From contig CBDCPM010000004.1 of NCBI GenBank assembly GCA_965220265.1, positions 434,001 through 498,000 of the forward strand: DNA of 64,000 nucleotides. Direction: 5' to 3'. Positions 27,164-36,268 of this stretch are shown here, one piece after another. The notes under the pieces are model-generated. The model was not told where the DNA came from and made no database searches. It saw nothing but the letters and a program-made list of their open reading frames with translations. Position 1 is the first letter of the stretch, and each line of letters opens with the position of its first letter. The stretch comes from Bin87 sp965220265. Its GTDB lineage: Bacteria; Chloroflexota; Dehalococcoidia; Lucifugimonadales; UBA3495. Made by a program: the position numbers and the translations under genes.

Positions 27164-28696
27164 ATGCTAGAAATCGTCCTTGCCGTCCTGGCGGCAGCAG
27201 GGCTGGCAACAGGGATAGCAGCAGTGGTTTGGCTGCTGCTGTCAACCAAGAAAGGCGGAAACCAACTGGAACGCAGCCGAGAGGAGGCTGCTAACGCGGT
27301 CACCGTAGCCGAAGAGGAGAAGCGTAACATCCTCCTGCAGGCGCAGGAAGAGGCGCTGAAAATCCGAGAGGCCGGTGACAAGGAGATCACGGAGCAACGG
27401 CGCGAGCTCAACCGCATGGAGCGCCGTTACATCCAGCGAGAAGAACAGCTTGACCGCAAAGTGGAGGGTTTGGAGCAGCAAGAGTCGGAACTGGAGGAAC
27501 GGGAAACGCACGCCAAGTCCGAGTTGCAAAAAGCCGAGGACCTGAAACACCAGCACAACCGGGAGCTGGAACGGATCGCATCGCTGTCAATTGACGAAGC
27601 GCGAGGCATCGTGCTGAAGCGCGGCGAAGAGGAAGCATCCCACGAACTGGCTCGCCGCTACTATGAGTTGGAGAAGGAACACCAAACCCGGGCTGACGAC
27701 AACGCCCGACGCATCCTCACACTTGCCATAAATCGTCTTGCCACCGACGTGGTGTCGGAGAGCACGACCTCTGTTGTTTCCCTGCCCAACGATGAGATGA
27801 AGGGTCGTCTCATCGGCCGTGAAGGACGTAACATACGGGCCTTGGAGGCCCACACCGGCGTGGACATCATCGTTGACGACACGCCCGGAATAGTGACGCT
27901 ATCCTGCTTTGACCCGGTGCGCCGGGAGATCGCCAGGCTGGCAATGACCCAACTGGTGAAGGACGGGCGCATCCAGCCCACCCGGATCGAGGAAGCGGTC
28001 AACCGCGCGGAACGCGACATCGAAGAGACGATGTGGCGGGCGGGAGAAGAGGCCACCTTTGAGGTGGGAGTAAGCGGGCTGGACCCGGAGCTGATCAAGC
28101 TGCTGGGACGGCTCAAGTATCGCTACAGCTACGGCGAAAACGTGCTCACGCACTCGATCGAAGTTGGCCTGCTGGCGGGAATGCTGGCGTCCGAGGTGGG
28201 CGCCAATGTGCAAACAGCACGGACCGGCGGCCTGCTGCACGACATCGGTAAAGCGTTGACACACGAGATACCCGGGCCACACGCAGAGATTGGCTTCGAT
28301 CTGACGACTCGCAACGGTGTCGGGTCGCTGGTATGCAACTGCGTGCTGGAGCACCACGACGATGACCACACCAGCATCGAGTCGTTCCTGGTGGCTGCTG
28401 CCGACGGGATCAGCGCCGCTCGCCCTGGCGCGCGCAAGGAGTCAATCGAGCAGTACACGAGGCGGCTACGCGAGTTGGAGGACACCGCCTACAGTTTCGA
28501 CGGGGTGCAGCGGGCGTTTGCCATCCAGGCGGGCCGCGAGGTTCGGGTGATGGTCAGTCCCACCGACGTGGACGACGTGGCCTGCGCGAGCCTGGCGAGG
28601 AACATCGCGGGAAAGGTGTCGAAAGACCTGCAGTTCCCCGGCCAGATCAAGGTTACGGTGATCCGCGAAACCCGCGAGGAGAGCATCGCGAGATAA
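27164..28696 (+). CDS. rny: Ribonuclease Y
   Basis: A 510-residue membrane-anchored endoribonuclease that starts mRNA decay. In order: a transmembrane helix (residues 5-28), a long coiled coil (about 35-165) rich in Glu/Gln/Arg, a KH RNA-binding domain (about 205-265, with GRLIGREGRNIRALEAHTGV), an HD domain (about 325-425; VLTHSIEV and GLLHDIGKALTHE give the metal-binding His and Asp residues) and the conserved end FPGQIKVTVIRETR. Length and order match the family. It opens a forward run followed by ymdB, as in Bacillus and many Chloroflexota. Confidence 0.97.
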   Translation: MLEIVLAVLAAAGLATGIAAVVWLLLSTKKGGNQLERSREEAANAVTVAEEEKRNILLQAQEEALKIREAGDKEITEQRRELNRMERRYIQREEQLDRKVEGLEQQESELEERETHAKSELQKAEDLKHQHNRELERIASLSIDEARGIVLKRGEEEASHELARRYYELEKEHQTRADDNARRILTLAINRLATDVVSESTTSVVSLPNDEMKGRLIGREGRNIRALEAHTGVDIIVDDTPGIVTLSCFDPVRREIARLAMTQLVKDGRIQPTRIEEAVNRAERDIEETMWRAGEEATFEVGVSGLDPELIKLLGRLKYRYSYGENVLTHSIEVGLLAGMLASEVGANVQTARTGGLLHDIGKALTHEIPGPHAEIGFDLTTRNGVGSLVCNCVLEHHDDDHTSIESFLVAAADGISAARPGARKESIEQYTRRLRELEDTAYSFDGVQRAFAIQAGREVRVMVSPTDVDDVACASLARNIAGKVSKDLQFPGQIKVTVIRETREESIAR

Positions 28697-28725
28697 GCGC
28701 CCGTTTGGGAATAACGCGCGACCAG

Positions 28726-28750
28726 AAGGGGCGACCGTGCGTCGCCCCTT
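28726..28750 (+). terminator. Strong hairpin between rny and ymdB
   Basis: Perfect 10-bp stem AAGGGGCGAC / GTCGCCCCTT (28726-28735, 28741-28750) with a 5-base loop but no T-run. It may attenuate or protect the transcript rather than end it; ymdB starts 13 bases later. Confidence 0.5.
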
Positions 28751-28762
28751 ACGGATGATGTT

Positions 28763-29539
28763 ATGCGAGTGTTGATGATTGGGGACATAATCGGGAAGCC
28801 GGGACGCGGCGCGTTGTCCCAATTGCTGCCCGAGTTGCGCGGCGAACTGCAGATCGACCTCGTCACGGCCAACGCGGAGAACACGGCCGGCGGGTTCGGC
28901 CTGACCCCCAAGACAGCCAACGCGCTGTTGCAGGCGGGCGTTGACGTGATGACCTCGGGCAACCACATCTGGGACAAGAAAGAGATCCTGCCCCACATGG
29001 AGGAGCTGCCCCTGCTGCGGCCGGCGAACTACTACGGCGCGCCGGGACGGGGCTGGATGATGTTCGGCGACGTGATGGTGCTGAACCTGCAGGGGCGGGT
29101 GTTCATGCCGCCCATCGACTGCCCGTTCCGGGAGGCCGACAAGCGGTTGGCGGAGGCAGAAAGCGAGCTAGGGTTCGCGCCGAAAACGGTGGTGGTGGAC
29201 TTCCACGCCGAAGCCACATCGGAAAAGCAGGGCCTGGCCTGGTACCTGGACGGCAGGGTGAGCGCGGTGGTGGGCACGCATACGCACGTGGCGACGGCGG
29301 ACGCGCGCATCATGCCGAGCGGGACGGCTTACGTGAGCGACCTGGGCATGACGGGACCGCAGGACTCGGTGATCGGCACCGAGGTCGCGCCGGTGCTGGA
29401 GCGGTTCAGGACCGGACTACCGCAGCGGTTCGAACCGGCGAAGGGGGCGTGCATATTGAACTCCGTGCTGATCGACATCGACAACGACACGGGGCACGCC
29501 ACGGACATAGTGCGGATCGACCGCAGAGTTGACGCATAA
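28763..29539 (+). CDS. ymdB: YmdB-family (TIGR00282) metallophosphoesterase
   Basis: A 258-residue calcineurin-like phosphodiesterase. In Bacillus, YmdB hydrolyses 2',3'-cAMP and affects biofilm choice. Metal-ligand motifs are in the expected order: MIGDIIGKPGR (residues 5-15), TANAENTAGGFGLT, TSGNHIWDKKE, VDFHAEATSEKQG and VGTHTHVATADARI. It lies directly after rny, the usual neighbour, suggesting a link with RNA turnover. Confidence 0.93.
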   Translation: MRVLMIGDIIGKPGRGALSQLLPELRGELQIDLVTANAENTAGGFGLTPKTANALLQAGVDVMTSGNHIWDKKEILPHMEELPLLRPANYYGAPGRGWMMFGDVMVLNLQGRVFMPPIDCPFREADKRLAEAESELGFAPKTVVVDFHAEATSEKQGLAWYLDGRVSAVVGTHTHVATADARIMPSGTAYVSDLGMTGPQDSVIGTEVAPVLERFRTGLPQRFEPAKGACILNSVLIDIDNDTGHATDIVRIDRRVDA

Positions 29540-29604
29540 CGAGGAAAGCACGCACTGATACGAGCATCCACCGATACGGGAGACCACGGAAACGGGGAGA
29601 CCTG

Positions 29605-30477
29605 ATGGCTATTTCTGTTGACCTACACATGCACACAACAGCGTCGGACGGGCGACTGACGCCGACCGAGCTGGTCGAGTTGGCCGCATCGAAGGGACTG
29701 CGGACGATTTCCGTGAGCGACCACGACACCACGGCAGGGCTGGAGGAGGCGCAGAGGGCAGTGGACCGGGTCCCCGGCATGCGGCTGATTCCAGGCATCG
29801 AGCTGGGCTGCGACGTGCCGGGGGGCGAAGTGCACATGCTGGGGTACTTCATGGACGTGAGCGACGCCGGATTCCAGGAGACGCTGGCGGGGTTCCGCGA
29901 GGGCCGGCTGGCGCGCGGCGAGGGAATGGTCCAGAAACTGGCTGAGTTTGGGATGCACATCGAGTGGGAGCGGGTGCGGGAGATAGCCGGCGACGCTTCG
30001 GTGGGACGGCCGCACGTGGCGCAAGCACTGGTTGAGGCGGGATATTTCTCGGAGCCATCCGAGGCGTTTCGAGAGTACCTGGGACGCAACGGGAAAGCGT
30101 ACGTGGAACGATCCAAGCTGACCCCGCCGGAAGCGGTGAAGCTGCTGAACGACGTGGGCGGCGTGGCAGTGTTCGCGCACCCGTGGTTCGAGAGGCGGGG
30201 CAACGAGCCGCAGCCGGAGCAGTCGCTGATCGAGACGGTGGAGGAGCTGAAGGCGGCGGGCCTGCACGGCATGGAAGTCCATTATGCGATGTACGACGAG
30301 GCTACGGTGGACTGGCTGGCGGACGTGGCAAGGGCCTACGATCTGATTCCGTGCGGGGGCAGCGACTATCACCACAGCGGGAACTCGCGGGAGCTGCTGC
30401 CCGGCGTCAACGGGCCGCCCATGGAAACGGTGGAGCGTCTGGAAGAAGCCGCCCGGCAGTTGGCGTCGCGCCAGTAA
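29605..30477 (+). CDS. PHP-domain phosphoesterase (RNase AM / YciV-like)
   Basis: A 290-residue PHP protein. The metal-binding motifs are VDLHMHTTASDGRLTP (residues 5-20), SVSDHDTTAGLEEA, IPGIELGCDV, VGRPHVAQAL, FAHPWFE and PCGGSDYHHSG. Relatives remove 3'-phosphates from nucleoside 3',5'-bisphosphates or trim RNA 5' ends. It has GGGGAG before the ATG and sits between ymdB and plsY in the same direction, in line with an RNA-turnover role. Confidence 0.9.
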   Translation: MAISVDLHMHTTASDGRLTPTELVELAASKGLRTISVSDHDTTAGLEEAQRAVDRVPGMRLIPGIELGCDVPGGEVHMLGYFMDVSDAGFQETLAGFREGRLARGEGMVQKLAEFGMHIEWERVREIAGDASVGRPHVAQALVEAGYFSEPSEAFREYLGRNGKAYVERSKLTPPEAVKLLNDVGGVAVFAHPWFERRGNEPQPEQSLIETVEELKAAGLHGMEVHYAMYDEATVDWLADVARAYDLIPCGGSDYHHSGNSRELLPGVNGPPMETVERLEEAARQLASRQ

Positions 30478-30519
30478 CGGGCGACCGGCTCTGCAAACGG
30501 CAGCTATAGGGTTGCCGAC

Positions 30520-31236
30520 ATGTCCGGGGATGCGGCAACGCTGATCGGCCTGTGGGTAGTTGCGTACCTGTTCGGGGCGGTTCCAGTATCGTATCTGCTG
30601 GGCCGGGCGTTGAGCGGGATCGACCTGCGGCAACACGGCAGCGGGAACGTGGGTGCGAGCAACCTGGCCAGCCAGATGGGAAAGAAGTGGTGGCTGCCAA
30701 CTGCCGCCATAGACATGGGACGGGGCGCAGGGCCGATTTTGGTTGGACAGTACGCCCTGGGACTGGGAGACGCATGCTGGTGGCTGATGCTGACGCCGCT
30801 GTTCACGATTTTGGGCAACAACTGGTCGCCGTTCCTGCGCTTCGCAGGCGGCCGGAGCGTTGGCGCCTGGGCCGGCGGGCTACTGGGACTGTCACCGCCG
30901 TTTTTCGCGGTGGGGTTGGTGTTATACATCCTGGGCTGGCGGGTGACACGGCGGTCGGCGGAATGGCTGCTGGCGGTGATGGTCGCGCTTCCGGTGATGG
31001 CGATAGCGTGGCCGGAAAGGTGGCTGCTGGTTGGCGGCAACGAGCAGCTAGCCGGGTTCGCGGCGGCGGGAGCGGCGCTGATCCTGATCAAGCGAGTGGC
31101 GTCCAACGGGCAACCGGCGCCGGCGGGCATACCACGAGGCACGGTGATTTTCAACCGGCTGCTGCGGGACCGGGACATCGCGGACCGGGAGGAATGGCTC
31201 GCGCGCGCCGCCGAGTACAGAAATAATGCAGGGTAG
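30520..31236 (+). CDS. plsY: Glycerol-3-phosphate acyltransferase PlsY
   Basis: A 238-residue integral membrane enzyme that transfers acyl from acyl-phosphate to glycerol 3-phosphate in phospholipid synthesis. Motif 1 is QHGSGNVGASNLASQMGKKW (residues 38-57). Motif 2 appears as FTILGNNWSPFLRFAGGRSV, where many homologues have GH and GGKG(V/A); the His-to-Asn and Lys-to-Arg/Ser changes make it a divergent member. About six hydrophobic helices are seen. The C-terminal tail (NRLLRDRDIADREEWLARAA) extends beyond the usual end. Confidence 0.8.
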   Translation: MSGDAATLIGLWVVAYLFGAVPVSYLLGRALSGIDLRQHGSGNVGASNLASQMGKKWWLPTAAIDMGRGAGPILVGQYALGLGDACWWLMLTPLFTILGNNWSPFLRFAGGRSVGAWAGGLLGLSPPFFAVGLVLYILGWRVTRRSAEWLLAVMVALPVMAIAWPERWLLVGGNEQLAGFAAAGAALILIKRVASNGQPAPAGIPRGTVIFNRLLRDRDIADREEWLARAAEYRNNAG

Positions 31237-31376
31237 CGACCGGTGGACACCCAGCGGTCGCCCGCGAAGTGGGGGCATCCGGTTGTGCCGGAGTCGTTAC
31301 CGCGGCAGGGGAATTGCCACGGCGTCGCGCCTCCGCGCATTGACAAAGTAGGCAGGATCCAAGGGATAATGAAGGT

Positions 31377-31886
31377 ATGGTCGAACAGCAAGCCGAACAA
31401 CAGGTTATGACGTGCCACTGGCATACGGCGGTGCCGACGGGGTTATCGTGCAGCCAGTGCCAGCGGCCGATGTGCACGCAGTGCCTAGTGCAGGCGCCGG
31501 TAGGTATCCGATGCCGCGAGTGCGGGAAGGCGACGCCACTGCCGACCTTCGACGTGCGTCCGGCGAACTACGCCAAAGCGCTGGTCGCGGCCGGAGTGAT
31601 CGGCGTGCTCGGAGTGGTCCTGTCACTAACGCTGCTGTTTTTCACCGGAGCGCGACTGATAGCGTTCCTGATCACACCCCTGGTGGTGGGTTATGCGGCG
31701 GGAGAGATCATCAGCCGGGTGGTCAACCTGAAACGGAGCAAGGCGCTGATGTACATTGCCGGCGGGACGGTGGTGGTCAGCACGCTAATCGGGATGATCC
31801 TGACGGGAGGGCTGGTGTTGACCCTGTGGGGGATCCTCGCGCTCATCGGCGGGGTGCTGTTAGCCATCGGGCGGGTGAGGCTGTAA
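31377..31886 (+). CDS. B-box zinc-finger membrane protein
   Basis: A 169-residue protein with an N-terminal zinc site (CHWHTAVPTGLSCSQC, CTQC, CREC; residues 13-58). Three or four membrane helices follow (ALVAAGVIGVLGVVLSLTLL, LIAFLITPLVVGYAAGEIIS, ALMYIAGGTVVVSTLIGMIL, LVLTLWGILALIGGVLLAIG). Such B-box + membrane proteins are common in Chloroflexota and Actinobacteriota with no known function; some have rhomboid-like partners, none of which is present here. Confidence 0.75.
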   Translation: MVEQQAEQQVMTCHWHTAVPTGLSCSQCQRPMCTQCLVQAPVGIRCRECGKATPLPTFDVRPANYAKALVAAGVIGVLGVVLSLTLLFFTGARLIAFLITPLVVGYAAGEIISRVVNLKRSKALMYIAGGTVVVSTLIGMILTGGLVLTLWGILALIGGVLLAIGRVRL

Positions 31887-31962
31887 GGGCAGACGGGACT
31901 ACCGCGTTTGGCGCGCGATGACACCAGCGGGGAACGCGCAGCAGCGTGAGCGCTACCGCGGG

Positions 31963-32463
31963 TCAGTCGGTCTGCTCGGCTGGCCCGAGCTCCCGCCAGA
32001 GGCGTTGGACGGTGTCGCGGGTTACGCCAGCGGGGAAGCCGCGGCGCTGGAGGTAGTCCCACATCCTGCGTCGGAAGGTCTCATAGGGAACCGGGTCGCC
32101 GGACAGCCAACTACGGGAGCGGCGTTCCCCGGCGCGAAAAGCAGCGTCGGTTTCGTCCAGGCCCACCAGGGCATCGTCGATGAGGTCTTCGGCAATGCCC
32201 TTGGTCCTAAGTTCGCGCCGGATCAGAAAGGCGCCGCGAGGTTTACGGCGATCACGGCTACTGCGCCACTGGGTGGCGAATTCTGCGTCGTCGAGATAGC
32301 CGTAGCGTTTCAGAGAGGCAAGGACCTGTTCGACGACGTGCTGGTCGAAATCGCGGCCGACGCGGCGGCGCACCTCCGCGACAGTACGCGGCTTGAAGCT
32401 GACGTAGCGCAGGGCGACCTGTAGGGCGTCGGGGTAGGAACCCGACTTCTCAGGGGTGTTCAT
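31963..32463 (-). CDS. recX: Regulatory protein RecX
   Basis: A 166-residue three-helix-repeat protein that modulates RecA filaments. YVSFKPRTVAEVRRRVGRDF, LKRYGYLDDAEFATQWRSSR and RGAFLIRRELRTKGIAEDLI show the tandem RecX repeats. It lies 255 bases downstream of recA in the same direction; the gap contains REP-type repeats, so co-transcription is possible but not certain. Confidence 0.92.
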   Translation of the reverse strand: MNTPEKSGSYPDALQVALRYVSFKPRTVAEVRRRVGRDFDQHVVEQVLASLKRYGYLDDAEFATQWRSSRDRRKPRGAFLIRRELRTKGIAEDLIDDALVGLDETDAAFRAGERRSRSWLSGDPVPYETFRRRMWDYLQRRGFPAGVTRDTVQRLWRELGPAEQTD

Positions 32464-32514
32464 GCCGTCACGCTAAGGCGAGTGGTCCCGCACCGTTGCA
32501 GGCAGGCGAAGTAC

Positions 32515-32600
32515 GTTGCGCTCATCGAGATTGCCACGTCGCTTCGCTCCTCGCAATGACGGGTTGGGCGGCGCTTGTCGCAATGACAGATGGGCCGACG
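32515..32600. repeat. REP-type repeats between recA and recX
   Basis: GAGATTGCCACGTCGCTTCG-CTCCTCGCAATGACGG forms an imperfect inverted repeat, followed by a shorter TTGTCGCAATGACAGA copy. Same family as at 19.6 and 26.9 kb. Confidence 0.6.
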
Positions 32601-32718
32601 CTCCGCGCATAGTTCGACTGGCGGCGCTTCAAATGCACGGCCTGTTGAATGGCTGCGGGTATGCAGCCCTTCGGCAGGCCCAGTACGAGCGGGGCTGCGG
32701 GCACGCACGTTGGTGCGG

Positions 32719-33837
32719 TTAATTCGGGCTGACGGAGTTGGGGTCGGCGACATAGGCGGCAGCAGCAGCAGCGTCACCGGCGGCGGCGGTTCCGTTCAGG
32801 TGGCCGTTGGCCTCGCCGTCGACGGGGTCTTCGTCACCGCGGATGAGGGCCTCGATCTCGTCGGAGATTTCGCTGTGCTCCAAGAGGAAATTCTTGGAGT
32901 TCTCTCGGCCCTGGCCGAGGCGGGTTTCGCCGTAGGAGTAGAAGGCACCGGCCTTCTTGATGATGTTCTGGTTCACGCCGATGTCGATCAGGTCACCCAC
33001 CTTGCTGATGCCCTGGTTGAACATTATGTCGAATTCGGCGACGCGGAAGGGCGCGGCGACCTTGTTCTTGACGATGCGGGCGCGGACGCGGCTGCCGATG
33101 ATTTCGGACCCCTGCTTCAGCGACTCGCTGCGGCGGAGGTCGATACGGACGGAGCTGTAGAACTTGAGGGCGCGGCCGCCGGGGGTGACCTCGGGGCTAC
33201 CGTAGCTGACGCCGATCTTCTCGCGGATCTGGTTGATGAAAACGACGGCGGTGCGGGAGCGATTGATGGTGGAGGTGAGCTTGCGCAGGGCCTGGGACAT
33301 GAGGCGGGCCTGCATGCCGACATGGACGTCGCCCATGTCGCCTTCGACTTCGGCCTGGGGGACCAAGGCGGCGACGCTGTCGATGACCACGGCATCGACA
33401 GCGCCAGAGCGGACCAACTGCTCGGTGATGTCCAGGGCCTGCTCGGCGGAGTCGGGCTGGGAGATGAGCAGGTTGTTCAGGTCGAGGCCGCAGGCGGTGG
33501 CGTAGTGGGGGTCGAGGGCGTGTTCAGCGTCGATGTAGGCGGCAAGACCGCCCATGCGCTGGGTCTCGGCCATGATGTGGATGGCGAGGGTGGACTTGCC
33601 GGCCGATTCCCCGCCGTAGATCTCGGTAACGCGGCCACGGGGCAGGCCACCGACGCCCAAGGCCAGGTCCAAGGACAGCGAGCCGGTGGGGATGACGTTG
33701 GTGATGAGGTGGGCGACCTGTTCGTCGCCGCGCATCACCGCTCCCTTGCCGTGGTCCTTTTCGATGCGGCCCAGGGCAACTTCCAAAGCGGCCAGTTTGT
33801 TCTTATCGAGATTCAGGGTTTCGGGGTTGATTGCCAT
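32719..33837 (-). CDS. recA: Recombinase A
   Basis: A 372-residue RecA. The start MAINPETLNLDKNKLAALEV is preceded by GGGAGA; upstream in-frame codons contain the promoter, so they are not translated. Walker A GGESAGKST is at residues 75-83, Walker B is VDAVVIDSVAALVP, and loop L2 shows NQIREKIGVSYGSPEVTPGG. The C-terminal tail is acidic and then Ala-rich (AAAGDAAAAAAYVADPNSVS), longer than average. The gene is completely intact in a window full of pseudogenes. Confidence 0.98.
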   Translation of the reverse strand: MAINPETLNLDKNKLAALEVALGRIEKDHGKGAVMRGDEQVAHLITNVIPTGSLSLDLALGVGGLPRGRVTEIYGGESAGKSTLAIHIMAETQRMGGLAAYIDAEHALDPHYATACGLDLNNLLISQPDSAEQALDITEQLVRSGAVDAVVIDSVAALVPQAEVEGDMGDVHVGMQARLMSQALRKLTSTINRSRTAVVFINQIREKIGVSYGSPEVTPGGRALKFYSSVRIDLRRSESLKQGSEIIGSRVRARIVKNKVAAPFRVAEFDIMFNQGISKVGDLIDIGVNQNIIKKAGAFYSYGETRLGQGRENSKNFLLEHSEISDEIEALIRGDEDPVDGEANGHLNGTAAAGDAAAAAAYVADPNSVSPN

Positions 33838-33874
33838 TGTTGGTCTCCCGCACGGCTGGTTTGGACTTACAGGA

Positions 33875-33903
33875 AGTTTAGCACGCACGTTCCATTCATG
33901 CAA
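33875..33903 (-). promoter_or_regulatory. Sigma-70-type promoter of recA
   Basis: On the reverse strand TTGCAT (33903-33898) and TAAACT (33880-33875) are separated by 17 bases, about 40 bases before the start codon. No clear LexA box (GAACN4GTTC or CTGTN8ACAG) was found here. Confidence 0.6.
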
Positions 33904-33962
33904 TGGAGTAATGTCATTATTTTTGCGGGATTTACGGGGCGCACGGCCCCGGGCTAGAAGTC

Positions 33963-34193
33963 TCAATAGCCGCCTTCAAATCCGATGGTGACGACGCCGT
34001 TTTCGACGACGATGGGGGTGATCCGCTCACCGCCGGAGAGCTCGAGGAGAGCAGGCACCTGGTCGGGCTGCTTGGAGACATCGATTTCGGTGTAGGCTAC
34101 GCGCTGGCGGCGGTAGTGCATCTTGGCCTGCGCGGAGAAGGGGCAGTCGGGGTGGGTGTAGAGGATGATCTCGGTCTGGTTGGTGGTAGTCAA
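33963..34193 (-). CDS. UXX-star family glutaredoxin-like protein
   Basis: A 76-residue thioredoxin-fold protein. I place the start at TTG 34193, 8 bases after CAGGAG; no ATG gives the right N-terminus. TEIILYTHPDCPFSAQAKMH carries the active site CPFS (a single Cys, CxxS), and ERITPIVVENGVVTIGFEGG matches the end of the UXX-star family, some members of which have selenocysteine at the first active-site position. It lies 125 bases upstream of recA in the same direction. A redox role by a monothiol mechanism is inferred. Confidence 0.75.
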   Translation of the reverse strand: MTTTNQTEIILYTHPDCPFSAQAKMHYRRQRVAYTEIDVSKQPDQVPALLELSGGERITPIVVENGVVTIGFEGGY

Positions 34194-34298
34194 TTTACGC
34201 TCCTGTAAATCACTTTGGGCGACAGGACAACGTGACGCGCCATGGGGATGCCCAATTTTACGCAGGGGTGGAGGATAACGCAACGAAGGGGGATGACG

Positions 34299-34412
34299 GT
34301 AATTGTTCACGTTTGAGGGGATCTGATCGGCTCAGCACCGGAATTGCCTACTTGGCCACGGCTCTGGGAACGGCCAAAAAGCCCGCAGATCTCATCAACT
34401 CTGAACAGTTAC
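34299..34412. mobile_element. MITE copy B (114 bp)
   Basis: Identical over all 114 bases to copy A. It is flanked by the perfect 8-bp duplication GGATGACG (34291-34298 and 34413-34420). Confidence 0.9.
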
Positions 34413-34440
34413 GGATGACGGTGACCAAGAAACTGGAAAC

Positions 34441-35660
34441 TAGTACTGGATCAAACTTGTATCAGCAGATGAAGGATGAAACGGGCTATGGTCGCTACGC
34501 TGGTGGTGAAACAGCGGTGTGGGAGGTGTGGCATCCATGGTTGCGGAGAAGTATGCGGTACGGTTGTCATCAGAAGGTCGGGCCCAACTGGAGCGGTTGA
34601 TCCGTTGTGGCCAGCGCTCCGCTCGGGTCATCAATCGGGCGCGCATCCTGCTCAAGACCGACGAATGGTGGAGCGCCTCCCAGGTGGCGGCGGCCCTGGA
34701 TACGTCGCCGCGCACGGTGTCCCGCACCAAACGGCGGTACGCCGAGGAGGGGTTGGACGGTGTGCTGTATGACCATCCCCAAGCCAATCGGTATCGCAAG
34801 CTGGACGATCGGGGTGAAGCCCATCTGATTGCCCTGGCGTGCAGCGACGCTCCCGAGGGCCATGACCACTGGACCCTGCGTTTGTTAGCCGACAAGGTAG
34901 TGGAATTGGGATTGGTGGTGTCGCTGTCCCACGAGACGGTAAGGCTCAGGCTGAAAAAACACCCTCAAGCCCTGGCGGAAGGCGCAGTGGTGCATCTCCC
35001 GGATGAACGGGGAGTTTGTGGCGGCCATGGAGGACGTGCTGGACCTGTACGCCGAGCCCTACGACCCCCACCGGTCGGTGGTGTGCTTCGACGAGACCTC
35101 CACCCAGCTGCTGGCCGAGGTCAGGGAGCCGTTGCCCGCCCAGCCAGGACGACCGCGGCGGCAGGACTACGAGTATCGGCGCGCCGGCACCCGCAATCTG
35201 TTCCTGGCCTGCGAACCCCTGGCTGGCTGGCGCCACGTGGCGATCACGGAACGACGCGCCATGCCGGACTTCGCCCACCAGATGCAGTGGCTGGTGGACG
35301 TGGCCTACCCCGATGCGACCGTGGTCCGCGTGGTGCTGGACAATCTGAACACCCACCGCATGGCGTCCCTTTACGAGACCTTCCCGGCTGCTGAGGCCAG
35401 GCGCATCGTGAAGCGGCTGGAGTTTCACCACACGCCCAAACACACCAGTTGGCTCAACATGGCGGAGATTGAGTTCAGCGCGTTGAGCCGCTCCTGCCTC
35501 AAGAGGAGAAATCCCGACGCCGACGCCTTGCAACGCCAGATCACCGCCTACGAGACCCAACGCAACGGCCGTCACCATCGACTGGCGGTTCAGCACCCAC
35601 GACGCCAGAGCCAAACTCCATCGTTTCTACCCCTGCCTTTCCAACGTTGACTGAGCACTA
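34441..35660 (+). mobile_element. IS630-family element copy 1
   Basis: Imperfect inverted ends (TAGTACTGGATCAAACTT and complement TAGTGCTCAGTCAACGTT) bordered by TA, the target dinucleotide of the IS630/Tc1 group. It truncates the 3' side of a DUF3500 gene. Confidence 0.8.
34519..35650 (+). CDS. IS630-family transposase, two frames
   Basis: Frame one has the N-terminal helix-turn-helix (QRSARVINRARILLKTDEWW, DTSPRTVSRTKRRYAEEGLD). Frame two begins around 34965 and carries VVCFDETSTQLLAEVREPLP (first Asp), VVRVVLDNLNTHRMASLYET (second Asp) and HTSWLNMAEIEFSALSRSCL (Glu). The change lies at an A6 run (ctgaaaaaacac, 34952-34959). The related copy at 37.1 kb has an A7 run at the same place, so frameshift expression is likely. 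Confidence 0.85.
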
Positions 35661-36242
35661 GGTCTGAAGGATCGCCGAAGAACACCAGCCAGTAGTTGTC
35701 CTCGCTCCAGCCCATGCGGTCCGCCGGCTGCGATTGGGACAGCACGTCGTCGGCGCCCACGATACCCACGATCGTTTCGTATCCGTACGGGCTCATTGCG
35801 GTCGCAAGGAAGTCCCGCAGCAACCTCTGCCGTTGATCAATCAGATCGTCGATCCGCACCCCGTTGCGGTCAGAACGAAGAACGCCTGCCGGTAGGTTCG
35901 ACCAGGTCGGCCACGTTGGCGCGTCGGTCGAAGGGATATGCGGCGGCCTCCCGTTGCTCCGGGCTGAGAGCGCCCAGGAACCTTTAAGCGGCGCCGACCG
36001 CGTCACTGCCGCGCGTTATCCGTAGGAGGCGTGGCCGCCACTGTCAAGGTCGCTGCGGCCGGGTCGGAGGATTGGTGAGTCGGGGGACTCTGCATTGTGG
36101 CGTCGCCACCACAGGCGACCACACACACGGCCGCCATCACGACGACGGCGATCGTTCTCAGTATGCGTCTCTTCAAGAACCGCTCGCCGTTAGTTCGAGC
36201 GCTGGCGGGGCGACTGTGGCGATGGGTATGCTCATCGGACAT
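35661..36242 (-). pseudogene. DUF3500 lipoprotein, truncated and frameshifted
   Basis: From 36242 the protein has a lipoprotein signal (RTIAVVVMAAVCVVACGGD). Two frame changes later come FLGALSPEQREAAAYPFD and then RIDDLIDQRQRLLRDFLATA, GYETIVGIVGADDVL and NYWLVFFGDPSD, which are typical DUF3500 blocks. The 3' part is cut off by IS630 copy 1, and an IS5 element lies 26 bases upstream of the start. The function of DUF3500 is unknown. Confidence 0.65.
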
Positions 36243-36268
36243 TCAGAAATTATCGAGACCGCTACTAG

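Noticed and set aside
32590..33957. Long forward ORF (455 codons) opposite recA
   Set aside because: It is the antisense of recA; its Gly/Asp/Val-rich translation reflects third-position GC bias and has no domain.
33838..33962. LexA/SOS box upstream of recA
   Set aside because: No GAACN4GTTC or CTGTN8ACAG match; GGAACGTGCGTGC has only one half site.
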